Under the pieces are notes generated by a model. It was not told where the DNA came from and did not search any database. It was given only the letters and a program-made list of their open reading frames with translations. Below, piece after piece: positions 26,334 through 34,666 of a stretch of 64,000 nt of DNA (the first letter of the stretch is position 1; each line of letters starts with the position of its first letter). The translations under genes and the position numbers were made by a program. The stretch spans positions 3,782,001 to 3,846,000 of the forward strand of contig NZ_CP038159.1 in assembly GCF_004526235.1 (NCBI RefSeq), written 5' to 3'. The DNA is from Sphingobacterium sp. CZ-2. GTDB lineage: Bacteria; Bacteroidota; Bacteroidia; Sphingobacteriales; Sphingobacteriaceae.

Positions 26334-27371
26334 TTATTTATTTACCGCAGCTCTAACCTTTGGTGCAATCTGATTGCCATAGAATTCGATGGCTTTCATC
26401 ATTTTGCTATGGTCAGGGCTACCCACATCCATATGGGCAGAAAACCTGGTCAAACCGAAGGTTTCCTGCATCTGAAGGATTTTCTCCACCGATTCATTCA
26501 CATCGCCTACGATCAGGTGGCCATGTCTTGAACGACCATAATCATACTGCGATTTTTGGTAAGCAGGCCATCCCCTAGAAGCTCCGATCCTATTCATCTG
26601 AGCGGAATAGAATGGGTAATACCAATCGGCAATCTCCTTGCTGTCTTCTCCAAAGAAAGAATGCATATGCACACCTACTTGGAAATTCGCCATATCGTGG
26701 CCATTATCCTGATAAGCTTGTTCATACACTTCAAACAAAGGTTTGAAATTGATCGGCGAACCACCGATGATGGCAAACATAACAGGTAGACCTAAGCGTC
26801 CGGCACGAATAACAGATTCAGTTGTGCCACCTACAGCCACCCAGATTGGCATGCTGTTGTTCACTGGTCTTGGGTATATGGTCTGGTTCACCAGGCTTGC
26901 GCGATGTTTTCCGGTCCAATTAACCGTTTCCGATTTATTCAGACGGAGCAAAAGCTCCAATTTTTCTTCAAACAGGGAACTGTAATCTTTCAGATCATAG
27001 CCGTAAAGCGGAAAAGATTCGATAAAAGATCCGCGTCCTGCCATGATTTCAGCACGTCCATTGGAGATCAGATCCACTGTTGCGAAATCCTGGAATAATT
27101 TCACCGGATCCGCTGAGCTCAATACCGAAACAGCACTTCCCAATTTGATTTTTTTGGTCACGGAAGCTGCCGCTGCCAAAATGATTTCGGGAGATGCCAC
27201 CGCATAATCGGCACGGTGATGCTCGCCCATTCCAAAGAAATCCAAACCAACCTCATCCATCAATTTGATCTCTTCGATTATTTCCTGCATGCGATCTTGC
27301 GCAGCTTGTATTTTTCCTGTCTGTGGATCTATTTGCAAATCCCCAAACATTCCTATTCCTAATTCTAACAT
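26334..27371 (-). CDS. LLM class flavin-dependent oxidoreductase
   Basis: 345 residues of the bacterial luciferase-like TIM barrel. GMGEHHRADYAVASPEI near residue 48 is a hallmark of the group, followed by GRAEIMAGRG (flavin phosphate region) and PIWVAVGGTTESV. The enzymes use reduced FMN or F420; FMN is expected here because the phylum lacks F420. The substrate is unknown. A GGAG ribosome-binding sequence lies before the ATG. The promoter is overlapped by a perfect palindrome at 27398-27421. Confidence 0.9.
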   Translation of the reverse strand: MLELGIGMFGDLQIDPQTGKIQAAQDRMQEIIEEIKLMDEVGLDFFGMGEHHRADYAVASPEIILAAAASVTKKIKLGSAVSVLSSADPVKLFQDFATVDLISNGRAEIMAGRGSFIESFPLYGYDLKDYSSLFEEKLELLLRLNKSETVNWTGKHRASLVNQTIYPRPVNNSMPIWVAVGGTTESVIRAGRLGLPVMFAIIGGSPINFKPLFEVYEQAYQDNGHDMANFQVGVHMHSFFGEDSKEIADWYYPFYSAQMNRIGASRGWPAYQKSQYDYGRSRHGHLIVGDVNESVEKILQMQETFGLTRFSAHMDVGSPDHSKMMKAIEFYGNQIAPKVRAAVNK

Positions 27372-27393
27372 AATTTGCTCCTATTTTATACTA

Positions 27394-27401
27394 CAAAAAT
27401 A
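27394..27401 (-). promoter_or_regulatory. -7 box of the LLM oxidoreductase gene
   Basis: TATTTTTG on the minus strand is a perfect TAnnTTTG box, 22 bp before the ATG at 27371. Confidence 0.5.
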
Positions 27402-27421
27402 GGGAGTATAAACTCCCTATT
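27398..27421. repeat. Perfect 10-bp inverted repeat overlapping the LLM -7 box
   Basis: AATAGGGAGT (27398-27407), ATAA, ACTCCCTATT (27412-27421). On the minus strand it ends inside the -7 box and is followed by TTTTTG, so it may be an operator or a terminator hairpin. Confidence 0.7.
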
Positions 27422-27431
27422 CCTTGATGTA

Positions 27432-27477
27432 TGATAAGAAAGAATATCCATGGGTAATAAAGATTACCCGTGGATAT
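27432..27477 (-). terminator. Terminator hairpin of miaE
   Basis: ATATCCATGGGTAA (27444-27457) and TTACCCGTGGATAT (27464-27477) form a 14-bp stem with one G-T type mismatch and a 6-base loop, overlapping the miaE stop. On the minus strand a T-rich stretch (TTCTTTCTTAT) follows. Confidence 0.7.
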
Positions 27478-28045
27478 ATTCTTTGGTTCCATAAGATTGG
27501 ATCAGCTCCCCTTCGAAATCCAACCATTCCTTCCAACGTTTGTCCACATCAACATCCGTGCTGTATTTACGGGCAAAGTTGAGGAAGGTGGTGTAATGAT
27601 TGGCTTCGGATACCATCAGGTCATGGTAGAAGGTTGCCAATTCCTGGTCTTCAATATTTTTGGACAACACCCGGAACCTTTCGCAGCTGCGCGCTTCGAT
27701 CATGGCGGCAAACAATAACCGATCGATAAAAGCCATGTTTCTGGATCCATCCTTTTTAGCAAATTTCATCAGTTGACCTACATAATCGTCCTTGCGCTCG
27801 CGGCCCAAGGTATAGCCCCTGGCTTTGATGATTTCGATCACCATTTTGAAATGTTCCATTTCTTCGATGGCAATCGCGGTCAGTTCATGCACCAGATCTT
27901 CAAATTCAGGGTTCTGGGTGATCAGGGTGATGGCATTTGAGGCCGCCTTTTGTTCACACCAAGCATGATCTGTCAATATTTCGCATAGATTGGATTCTGC
28001 AATATTTGCCCAACGGGGATCTGTTAATAGTTTAAGTCCTAACAT
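27464..28045 (-). CDS. miaE: tRNA-(ms2io6A)-hydroxylase
   Basis: 193 residues, ferritin-like four-helix bundle. Di-iron ligands are visible in the paired motifs EEMEHFKMV and MVSEANHY, with EARSCERF between them. MiaE hydroxylates the isopentenyl group of 2-methylthio-N6-isopentenyladenosine-37 of tRNA using O2. It is therefore an oxygen-dependent enzyme in a genome that also has anaerobic functions. Single-gene unit, divergent from the glycosyltransferase gene. Confidence 0.93.
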   Translation of the reverse strand: MLGLKLLTDPRWANIAESNLCEILTDHAWCEQKAASNAITLITQNPEFEDLVHELTAIAIEEMEHFKMVIEIIKARGYTLGRERKDDYVGQLMKFAKKDGSRNMAFIDRLLFAAMIEARSCERFRVLSKNIEDQELATFYHDLMVSEANHYTTFLNFARKYSTDVDVDKRWKEWLDFEGELIQSYGTKEYIHG

Positions 28046-28065
28046 AGCCTGTTCAATATAAATTA

Positions 28066-28073
28066 CAAAGGTA
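28066..28073 (-). promoter_or_regulatory. -7 box of miaE
   Basis: TACCTTTG on the minus strand matches TAnnTTTG, 20 bp before the ATG at 28045. No clear -33 TTG. Confidence 0.35.
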
Positions 28074-28115
28074 GTAAATTAAGCTTTATAGAATTAATTT
28101 ACTCATTTTTGTAGA

Positions 28116-29345
28116 ATGGAAAATCGTTTGCTCGTTATTGGTCTGGTATGGCCAGAACCAGAATCTTCCGCCGCTGGTTGGAGGATCCTCCAATTGATCG
28201 AAATATTCCGGGAGCAGGGATTTGAGATCCATTTTGCCTCGGCGGCCAGTAAAAGCGAACATTCCTATCCATTGGAAAAACTGGGAATACAAAAACAGGC
28301 GATCCTCTTGAACGACGACTCCTTTGATGCGTATGTACGAGATTTGAAACCTGATTACGTGATGTTCGATCGATTTATGGTGGAAGAACAGTACAGCTGG
28401 CGAGTTCGGGAAAATTGTCCGCAAGCGATCCATATCCTGGATACGGAAGATCTCCACTTTTTGAGGCAGGCGAGGCAGGATGCCTTCAAAAAGGAGATGG
28501 AATTGAATGAGCTTTCCTTATATTCCGATCTTGCCAAGCGAGAGATCGCAAGCATCTATCGTTCGGATCTTACCATTATCATTTCAGCATACGAAATGAA
28601 CTTGTTGATTAAGCAGTTTCATATTCAGGAATCCCTATTGGTCTATCTTCCATTATTAAACCGGGATTACATCCCTGACAATGAACTCCCATCTTTCGAG
28701 GAAAGGAAGGATTTTATGTTTATTGGGAATTTCATTCATGAGCCGAATTGGCGGACGATTTTGGAATTAAAGCGGATCTGGCCATCGATCAGGAAAAGAC
28801 TTCCTCAGGCAGAATTGCATATCTATGGGGCGTATCCCAGCCAAAAGGTTTGGGAACTAAATAAACCTTCTTCCGGTTTTATTATTAAGGGAAGGGCAGA
28901 ATCTGCTTTGGAAACCATGAAAGGTTATCGGGTCTTGTTAGCTCCGATTCCCTTTGGGGCCGGGCAAAAAGGTAAGTTCATGGATGCACTGGCTACCCAG
29001 ACGCCCATTGTTACGAGTGCGGTTGGTGCGGAAGGCATGCTTATCGAGGGAAATTGGCCAGGGTTTATCTGTGAGGAAGATGATGAATTTGTAGAACGAT
29101 CCATTGAATTGTATAATCAGGAAGATATTTGGAGAAGTTCGCAGGATCGAGGACAGCATTTAAGTGAGCTATGGAAAGCAAAGCAAGAGAAAAAACAATT
29201 GCTAAATGTTTTGCTTCCTATCAAGGATAATCTAGAAATACATCGCGCAAGGAATTTTGTAGGGCAGATACTATGGAGCAATCAATTTGCTGCCAGCAAA
29301 TACATGTCTCTTTGGATCGAAGCCAAAAATGGGAAGAAAAAATGA
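28116..29345 (+). CDS. Glycosyltransferase, GT-B fold
   Basis: 409 residues. The N-terminal half reads VWPEPESSAAGWRIL, a glycine-rich opening of a GT-B fold; the C-terminal half has FMFIGNFIHEPNW, ELHIYGAYPS and the acceptor-sugar-nucleotide segment LLAPIPFGAGQKGKFMDAL, characteristic of family 4-like enzymes (GAGxKxK variant). No signal peptide or membrane segment is present. It should transfer a sugar from a nucleotide donor, but donor and acceptor are unknown and no polysaccharide genes adjoin. Confidence 0.85.
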   Translation: MENRLLVIGLVWPEPESSAAGWRILQLIEIFREQGFEIHFASAASKSEHSYPLEKLGIQKQAILLNDDSFDAYVRDLKPDYVMFDRFMVEEQYSWRVRENCPQAIHILDTEDLHFLRQARQDAFKKEMELNELSLYSDLAKREIASIYRSDLTIIISAYEMNLLIKQFHIQESLLVYLPLLNRDYIPDNELPSFEERKDFMFIGNFIHEPNWRTILELKRIWPSIRKRLPQAELHIYGAYPSQKVWELNKPSSGFIIKGRAESALETMKGYRVLLAPIPFGAGQKGKFMDALATQTPIVTSAVGAEGMLIEGNWPGFICEEDDEFVERSIELYNQEDIWRSSQDRGQHLSELWKAKQEKKQLLNVLLPIKDNLEIHRARNFVGQILWSNQFAASKYMSLWIEAKNGKKK

Positions 29346-29374
29346 AGCCGTATCATTTTAAAATGATACGGCTT
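29345..29374. terminator. 30-bp perfect palindrome between convergent genes
   Basis: AAGCCGTATCATTTT (29345-29359) is followed directly by its reverse complement (29360-29374). It begins on the last base of the glycosyltransferase stop codon. No T-tract outside the stem, but the symmetric hairpin probably ends transcription from both sides. Confidence 0.7.
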
Positions 29375-29397
29375 ACGTTCTCATATTAAGTTTAATC

Positions 29398-29799
29398 TTA
29401 ACGTCTTTTAAATTCGTATCTCGTGGTTTTACCATTCGTTACGTTTTCCATGCTGAATTTCACAATGGTAGTGATAATATTTTCCTTGATGGTATAAGTA
29501 ACGCCATCAAAAATCATAGTTTTCGAGTTTGGCATTTCATATGGATAAGATTTCGCTCCATCTTGACCCATCATGATGTAGGTATACCCATCCTTATTGA
29601 AATTCATATACTGTGGATCTTTTACCAAGGTATCTCTAAAGACCTCTTTACCGTCCACAAATTCTGTTCTTACCACATCCTCCCATTGGTTGGAACGGAT
29701 GATGTTCTGAGCGGTATCTCGGCCGATATTATCAATAGTATCTTCACTACAAGAAGCTAAACCGAAAGCCACTAAACCCAATATCATTAACTTTTTCAT
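29398..29799 (-). CDS. Hypothetical lipoprotein
   Basis: 133 residues from the ATG at 29799. The lipoprotein signal MKKLMILGLVAFGLASC gives an acylated Cys17. The mature part alternates short beta strands (DGYTYIMMGQDG, TMIFDGVTYTIKEN), resembling small lipocalin-like lipoproteins frequent in Bacteroidota, but I cannot assign a family. Convergent with the glycosyltransferase gene across a palindrome. Confidence 0.65.
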   Translation of the reverse strand: MKKLMILGLVAFGLASCSEDTIDNIGRDTAQNIIRSNQWEDVVRTEFVDGKEVFRDTLVKDPQYMNFNKDGYTYIMMGQDGAKSYPYEMPNSKTMIFDGVTYTIKENIITTIVKFSMENVTNGKTTRYEFKRR

Positions 29800-29975
29800 A
29801 ATTATGCTGCTATTTTCTAACATTTATCTATTACTCCAAGCCATACTTTCCAATCATTATGCCAATAAATGTTAAAACGGGAAAATAATCTCTTAATGGA
29901 GCTTGCCGAAGGTTACCCGCATTTTTATTATATTTAAACTAATGAAGCCAATAAGATGGCATTAATCACCTTTCT

Positions 29976-30365
29976 ATGGAAAAACTCCTGCATTATTTCA
30001 TTGTTCTGGTTTGGTTAATCAATGGTCTATATTGTAAAATATTTAACCAGGTGCCACGACATCAGGAGATCGTTGGAGAGATCCTATCAAAGGAACATGC
30101 AAGGACTTTAACCATTATTATTGGCTTTATGGAAATCCTATTGGGTATTTGGATTTTTTTCAGAAGATATCCTAAACCTACAGCCATCTTTCAGATCATT
30201 TTAGTTCTCGGTATGAATGTAATTGAATTTTTCCTAGCGCCGAATTTGTTGCTATGGGGTAGGTTCAATTTAGTTTTTGCCATACTTTTTGCATGTTTGA
30301 TATTTTTGGAAGCGTTTGTACTATCGTCTTCCCCACATCAGAAAGGCTATGGGAAACTTCAATAA
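29976..30365 (+). CDS. DoxX-like membrane protein
   Basis: 129 residues with four membrane helices. HYFIVLVWLINGLYCKIF and GFMEILLGIWIF match the DoxX-like pattern of a short quinol-oxidase-associated family of unclear function. It is the first gene of a four-gene run with overlaps throughout (30365/30349, 31083/31074, 31826/31810), which indicates translational coupling. A weak promoter (TTG at 29903-29905, 23-bp spacer, TATATTTA at 29929-29936) lies upstream. Confidence 0.7.
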   Translation: MEKLLHYFIVLVWLINGLYCKIFNQVPRHQEIVGEILSKEHARTLTIIIGFMEILLGIWIFFRRYPKPTAIFQIILVLGMNVIEFFLAPNLLLWGRFNLVFAILFACLIFLEAFVLSSSPHQKGYGKLQ

Positions 30366-31083
30366 TCAGCAAATTGCCATGCAGGCCAATTTGGAACAGA
30401 CCCTTGTGCTCACCTTTTCCGTTCCGGCCGAAGAGCTACTTAACTATGTTCCAGAACCGCTGACTTTGGAGATTTACGATAATAAATGGGCTTTTTTGGC
30501 GGTTGCTTTAGTAAGGACCAAGCACTTAAGACCAAAGGGATTTCCAAAATTCCTTGGAAGGAATTTTATCTTAGTAGGGTATCGAATTTTTGTCCGGTAT
30601 ACCACGCAAAAGAGGAAAAATCTTAGAGGGCTTTATATCCTTGGATCAGCGACAGATAGCCGCTTAATGGAAATCATGGGAAACGTATTGACCAATTACC
30701 ATTATAAGCACATGGACATACAATGGGAAGAACAAGCGCATCAAACGCTTGTACAATCCTCAAAACATCGTCTACAGATCGAATTTCCAACGCATATCCA
30801 TGATCCGAAGCTACCTGTGGATTCTCCCTTCCCAGATTGGAAAACAGCAAGACGCTATGCCGGGCCCCTACCCTTTACTTTTTATATAAACAAAGAAAAT
30901 AAGGAGATCCATATCGTAGAAGGAAAAAGAACAGATTGGATTCCGAACCCCATCCACATCCAGCATTATCAAATTGGATTTCTAGATGATTACATTTCCG
31001 GAAAAAAGATATTGGCCAGTGCGTTCAGCATTACCAATATCCCCTATTATTGGAAGAAAGGAAGGGTTGAAAAATGGGGCTAG
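30349..31083 (+). CDS. DUF2071 family protein
   Basis: 244 residues from the ATG at 30349, which overlaps the DoxX-like gene by 17 bp and is preceded by AAAGG; a TTG 11 codons earlier was rejected. The pattern VPAEELLNYVPEPLTLEIYD, followed by a beta-rich core and LGSATDSRLM, fits DUF2071/YqjF-like proteins related to the acetoacetate-decarboxylase fold. No catalytic lysine could be placed confidently. It is soluble and cytoplasmic. The function is unknown. Confidence 0.7.
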   Translation: MGNFNNQQIAMQANLEQTLVLTFSVPAEELLNYVPEPLTLEIYDNKWAFLAVALVRTKHLRPKGFPKFLGRNFILVGYRIFVRYTTQKRKNLRGLYILGSATDSRLMEIMGNVLTNYHYKHMDIQWEEQAHQTLVQSSKHRLQIEFPTHIHDPKLPVDSPFPDWKTARRYAGPLPFTFYINKENKEIHIVEGKRTDWIPNPIHIQHYQIGFLDDYISGKKILASAFSITNIPYYWKKGRVEKWG

Positions 31084-31826
31084 AAAGAGGACGATTTCAA
31101 GGGATCAAAAACATCATTTATTTCAATTGGCACTTTTATATTATTTTCCTGCTGATAGTATTAGGTGGAATAAATATCCTGCTCATCATACCATTTCCTT
31201 ACGCGGTCTATTTAAAGGTTTTTTTATGGATATCCACCTTATCCACTTTGGTATCATTGATTGTTTCTTGGTTGCTGTATGACCAATCTGATCTCTATCG
31301 ATTCCATTTTGTAAAAGATCTGACGGGTCTCCAAGTTTTAAATATCCATGCAGGTTTTGATGAAAGCAGTGCTATCATAAAAGAAAAATCTCCCTCATTA
31401 TTAGCCATTGCTGATTTTTATGACCCCCAAAAACATACCGAAATCTCTATTAAAAGAGCTCGAAAAATGTATCCAAACAGGGAAGATTGTATTCCAATAA
31501 AAAGCAACCACCTTCCCTTCGAAAACAATTATTTTGATCGGGTATTTTTAATATTTTCAGCGCATGAAATCCGGAATCGGGAAGAAAGGAAAACATTTTT
31601 AAAAGAACTCCTACGCATTCTACATCCTGATGGCGAAGTTCTCCTCGTGGAACATCGTAGAGATTGGAAGAACTTTTTGGTTTATAACATAGGTTTCTTT
31701 CATTTCTATTCGGAAAAAGAATGGCTAAACAACTTTAAGCAAGCAGGATTTAAGGTCGAAGAGAAGCAAGGAATCCATCAATTGATTACTGCTTATAAAT
31801 TTAAAAAAAATGGAAGTACAGCTTAA
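31074..31826 (+). CDS. Membrane-anchored class I SAM-dependent methyltransferase
   Basis: 250 residues. Two N-terminal membrane helices (about 18-38 and 44-66) precede a methyltransferase type 11 domain. Motif I is replaced by VLNIHAGFDESS, in which the usual glycine-rich loop is degenerate; PIKSNHLPFENNYFDRVFL is motif II/III and LLRILHPDGEVLLVEH is motif IV. The weak motif I leaves SAM binding open to doubt. The anchor and operon partners suggest a membrane lipid or quinone-like substrate, which is inference. Confidence 0.7.
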   Translation: MGLERGRFQGIKNIIYFNWHFYIIFLLIVLGGINILLIIPFPYAVYLKVFLWISTLSTLVSLIVSWLLYDQSDLYRFHFVKDLTGLQVLNIHAGFDESSAIIKEKSPSLLAIADFYDPQKHTEISIKRARKMYPNREDCIPIKSNHLPFENNYFDRVFLIFSAHEIRNREERKTFLKELLRILHPDGEVLLVEHRRDWKNFLVYNIGFFHFYSEKEWLNNFKQAGFKVEEKQGIHQLITAYKFKKNGSTA

Positions 31827-32211
31827 AATAGTTGGGATAGTTCAAATCCTATTGGCCATTATCCATCTTTTTTTTCCTAGGAAATTCGATTGGAAAAATG
31901 AGCTACATAAATTAAGTCTTTTGAACCAACAGATGATGCAGGTGCATACTTTTTTTATCGCATTGACTGTTTTTTTGATGGGCATACTCAATCTTAGTTC
32001 TGCCGAACTGCTGATCAACACAGAGCTTGGAAAACGGATCTGTTTAGGTATGGGCATCTTTTGGTTATTCAGACTAGGGATACAATTTTTTGGTTATTCT
32101 TCCTTGTTATGGCGAGGAAAACGAGTAGAAACCGGTATTCATATCCTATTTATTTTCACCTGGATATATTTTACGTATGTGAATTTTAACGTCTTTTTTA
32201 AGGCTCTTTAA
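31810..32211 (+). CDS. Hypothetical four-helix membrane protein
   Basis: 133 residues with about four membrane helices (for example IVGIVQILLAIIHLFFP and IHILFIFTWIYFTYVNF). Conserved-looking polar residues inside the membrane include QMMQVHTFFIAL and a WxxRLGIQFFGYSSLLWRG segment (quoted in part: RLGIQFFGYSS). I do not recognise a family. It overlaps the methyltransferase gene by 17 bp and closes the operon. Confidence 0.6.
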   Translation: MEVQLKIVGIVQILLAIIHLFFPRKFDWKNELHKLSLLNQQMMQVHTFFIALTVFLMGILNLSSAELLINTELGKRICLGMGIFWLFRLGIQFFGYSSLLWRGKRVETGIHILFIFTWIYFTYVNFNVFFKAL

Positions 32212-32363
32212 TTGCATTAGCTGTTTGACCATATGCCCTTAATTAAATTTTAAAAAATTAGGTTGAAATATTTCTAAAAATATTCTTATGTTAGCATTAT
32301 ATTGTAGCTAAGTAGCCACAAGTTCGACAAGCTTCAATAGCCAAACCATTATCGGCAACATCC

Positions 32364-32621
32364 ATGAAACAGCTAAGTTTAAGAGCAAACTCTCTAGGGG
32401 AGTTAATTAAAAAGCGGAAATTCTTACAAATGATCTTATTGATCGGTGCCTTGGTATTGACCTTGATGTTGACCATTCTTCACCTTTACTTTTTCAAAAG
32501 TGACATGATCGGTTTTCCGGTCATGTTAGCAGCAGCTCTTTTTACGCTTCTGCCAGCATATATGCGCTTGGGCGAGATCAATACGGAAATTAAATCACGC
32601 ACGGACGCGCGTAGAATCTAG
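32364..32621 (+). CDS. Small two-helix membrane protein
   Basis: 85 residues. A basic N-terminus (LGELIKKRKF) is followed by two membrane helices and a polar tail (EINTEIKSRTDARR). The layout resembles short Bacteroidota membrane proteins sometimes labelled redox-active disulfide protein 2, but it has no cysteine, so that name would be misleading. Separate transcription unit, 152 bp after the four-gene operon; no clear promoter box was seen. Confidence 0.55.
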   Translation: MKQLSLRANSLGELIKKRKFLQMILLIGALVLTLMLTILHLYFFKSDMIGFPVMLAAALFTLLPAYMRLGEINTEIKSRTDARRI

Positions 32622-32641
32622 AACTAGGGCTATTAAAATCG

Positions 32642-33526
32642 TTACTCGATACCTTTAAAATAAAGGACCATATCTTTTTTATTGAGGCCTTTTGGATCGT
32701 CAAGTTGATTCAAAGTCAATACCCGATGTGCACAATCAAAGCTATATCGGTATAATTTTCCAGATATACCCCAAATCAGGAAATTTGGAATATCTTTCGA
32801 CAATTTAATACGCAGGATATTATTGTCCTTAAAATCAAACTCCGCTTCAACATCTCCGTTGACCAATGCTTTATTACCGACCCTATTCACTGAAAAAGAT
32901 GGCCCTGCATCCATGGTTTCGAAAACCTCATTGATAATTTCTGCACGTTGAAAAGTCTGCTCACGGATTTCGTTGGATTTCTTTCCGAAAAGCGGGAAAC
33001 CCCTTAAATTTTCTTTCAGTCGCAGATCCGCACCATTCCCTTCAAAAATTTCCATCCCTTTGGGATCCATATTCACCTCAAATGAAAAAGGTTCATTGAC
33101 CTCAAAATGTAAATGATCGCCTTCTTGTTTCGACTTCCCCTTTAACACCTTCATGTTCTGGTCCGTGATAATGGAAAACTTATTTTCTTCATAAAAAATC
33201 CCCATGGCCCAGAGATCATGCTCATCCGTATAATTCATTCGGATACTCGAGGATAGTTTATTACCCTCTACGGACCAGGACACCTCCTTATTGCTAAAGG
33301 CATCCGTTTCTGCCACCCACTTCACCTCCTTATCCTTGATCTTTAAATAATCAGGATTTTTCAGAACGTCAGATTCCATATCCGTGGAAATCATTCCAAT
33401 CTGGTCAATCTGTACGGTCTTTTTTATCGGATCAACGGTTACCACCGCTTTAGGTGCAAAAAGGCTTGGTTGCTCCAACATAAAGAAGCTCCCAATCAAC
33501 AAGAATATCAGTTTAATCTCAATCAT
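32642..33526 (-). CDS. Hypothetical secreted protein
   Basis: 294 residues with an N-terminal hydrophobic segment (KLIFLLIGSFFM) and a beta-rich mature part with repeated charged hairpins (VEAEFDFKDNNILRIKLSK). I do not recognise a family. Its start overlaps the end of the upstream gene by 8 bp, so the two are translationally coupled and likely act together. Confidence 0.55.
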   Translation of the reverse strand: MIEIKLIFLLIGSFFMLEQPSLFAPKAVVTVDPIKKTVQIDQIGMISTDMESDVLKNPDYLKIKDKEVKWVAETDAFSNKEVSWSVEGNKLSSSIRMNYTDEHDLWAMGIFYEENKFSIITDQNMKVLKGKSKQEGDHLHFEVNEPFSFEVNMDPKGMEIFEGNGADLRLKENLRGFPLFGKKSNEIREQTFQRAEIINEVFETMDAGPSFSVNRVGNKALVNGDVEAEFDFKDNNILRIKLSKDIPNFLIWGISGKLYRYSFDCAHRVLTLNQLDDPKGLNKKDMVLYFKGIE

Positions 33527-34064
33527 ATTGCGATGCCAGGAACTGTTGCCAGCTTTCCATTAATCGATTCGCTTCCTCCATCTCCTGAGCGTCCACTTCC
33601 CCGATTCGATGGGCAGTAGTTAACTTTGCTTCTTTATCCTGATAATTCACCTCGAACATAAGTTCCAGCCTATCCCACATAAAATCATATAAAATGGCCA
33701 ATCCCTTTGCATTTGGCTCGAGGTAATTGGCCAGATCTTTCAACATGGATATCATCGGAATAATTTCATGATAGTTCTCACTGAACTGCAAAACCATGAA
33801 ATACCAGGTCTTGGTTTGTTCATCATATGTTTCCTGTGCGCCTGTAAACCTTTCATCAATGATTTCTTCAATCACTTGACCATAGCTCTCTGCATGGTAA
33901 GATTGAACCACCTGTAAGGGCTGTTTATTGTACATTTCACGGGAATCCCACCAATTTGTCCAATTGCTGTTCAGGGCAGGTGCTACTGGGCGACTTTTCT
34001 TGAACTTCTGCAATTGTTCTTTACTGATGGGAACTTTGACATATAAGGAACTTAATTCTGACAT
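33519..34064 (-). CDS. Hypothetical cytoplasmic protein
   Basis: 181 residues, no signal peptide. The sequence mixes acidic helices and aromatic residues (NSNWTNWWDSREMY, LAILYDFMWDRLELMFEV) and looks globular. No known domain recognised. It lies between a DUF4870-like membrane protein gene and a secreted-protein gene, all minus strand, so the three may form one envelope-related unit. Function unknown. Confidence 0.55.
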   Translation of the reverse strand: MSELSSLYVKVPISKEQLQKFKKSRPVAPALNSNWTNWWDSREMYNKQPLQVVQSYHAESYGQVIEEIIDERFTGAQETYDEQTKTWYFMVLQFSENYHEIIPMISMLKDLANYLEPNAKGLAILYDFMWDRLELMFEVNYQDKEAKLTTAHRIGEVDAQEMEEANRLMESWQQFLASQYD

Positions 34065-34096
34065 AACCTGTTGTTTATTAAGATTGATCTTAGCTT

Positions 34097-34426
34097 TTAA
34101 TCACGATCCAAAAAGCTAAACGAGCTGTTAAAATAATTTCCGATTACCGGTAGTACCGCCATCTTGTTATTTGCTGCATTGATAATCCCTATGATCATCA
34201 GCACCAAAAATAATAGACCAACAATGTTTCCAACAAAGGCCAAAGAAGGAATTATACTTACAATAATCCCGATGGCGATAGAAAAGATGATCGATGTGAC
34301 GATCAATCCCAACCCTTGTTTAAGGTGGAAGCGACTGAACTGATCTCTATTATCCTTTCCTACGAAATAAGCAACTAGCCATAAAATCCCTAAATAGCTT
34401 AAGATTGATTGAACTTTTGAATCCAT
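34097..34426 (-). CDS. DUF4870-like membrane protein
   Basis: 109 residues with three to four membrane helices. Patterns LSYLGILWLVAYFVGKDN, FHLKQGLGLIVTSIIFS and LLFLVLMIIGIINAANNK match the DUF4870/Tic20-like group of small membrane proteins. The conserved FHxxQGL is present. Role unknown. First gene of the three-gene minus-strand unit; 32 bp separate it from the next gene. Confidence 0.72.
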   Translation of the reverse strand: MDSKVQSILSYLGILWLVAYFVGKDNRDQFSRFHLKQGLGLIVTSIIFSIAIGIIVSIIPSLAFVGNIVGLLFLVLMIIGIINAANNKMAVLPVIGNYFNSSFSFLDRD

Positions 34427-34551
34427 AATATGTTTTTTATTAGTTTATGATTTGTTTAATATCTTGATTCTAATCATCACACATCTTATACCATAATTAT
34501 TTTTAGGCATTCTATGTTACATATACAGAATGTCTACATTTTTCGTATATG

Positions 34552-34564
34552 ACTGATAATCAGT
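34552..34564. repeat. 13-bp palindrome in the divergent intergenic region
   Basis: ACTGATAATCAGT is perfectly symmetric about its central base. It lies between the divergent DUF4870-like and TPR-HTH genes and could be an operator. A second pair, CATTCT (34508-34513) and AGAATG (34527-34532), lies nearby. No -7 box was found beside either. Confidence 0.35.
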
Positions 34565-34666
34565 ATTTAGCAATCTTGTAGGTTAACAGAATTATATACA
34601 TAAATTAACATAGGATTAGCATAAAATAAGAATTGCTCATAAATTAGGATTCGAACGCAGTATACT

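Noticed and set aside
34640-34666. GGATTCGAACGC resembling a reversed tRNA T-loop
   Set aside because: On the minus strand the bases flanking TTCGAAT do not pair and no anticodon or acceptor arm can be drawn.
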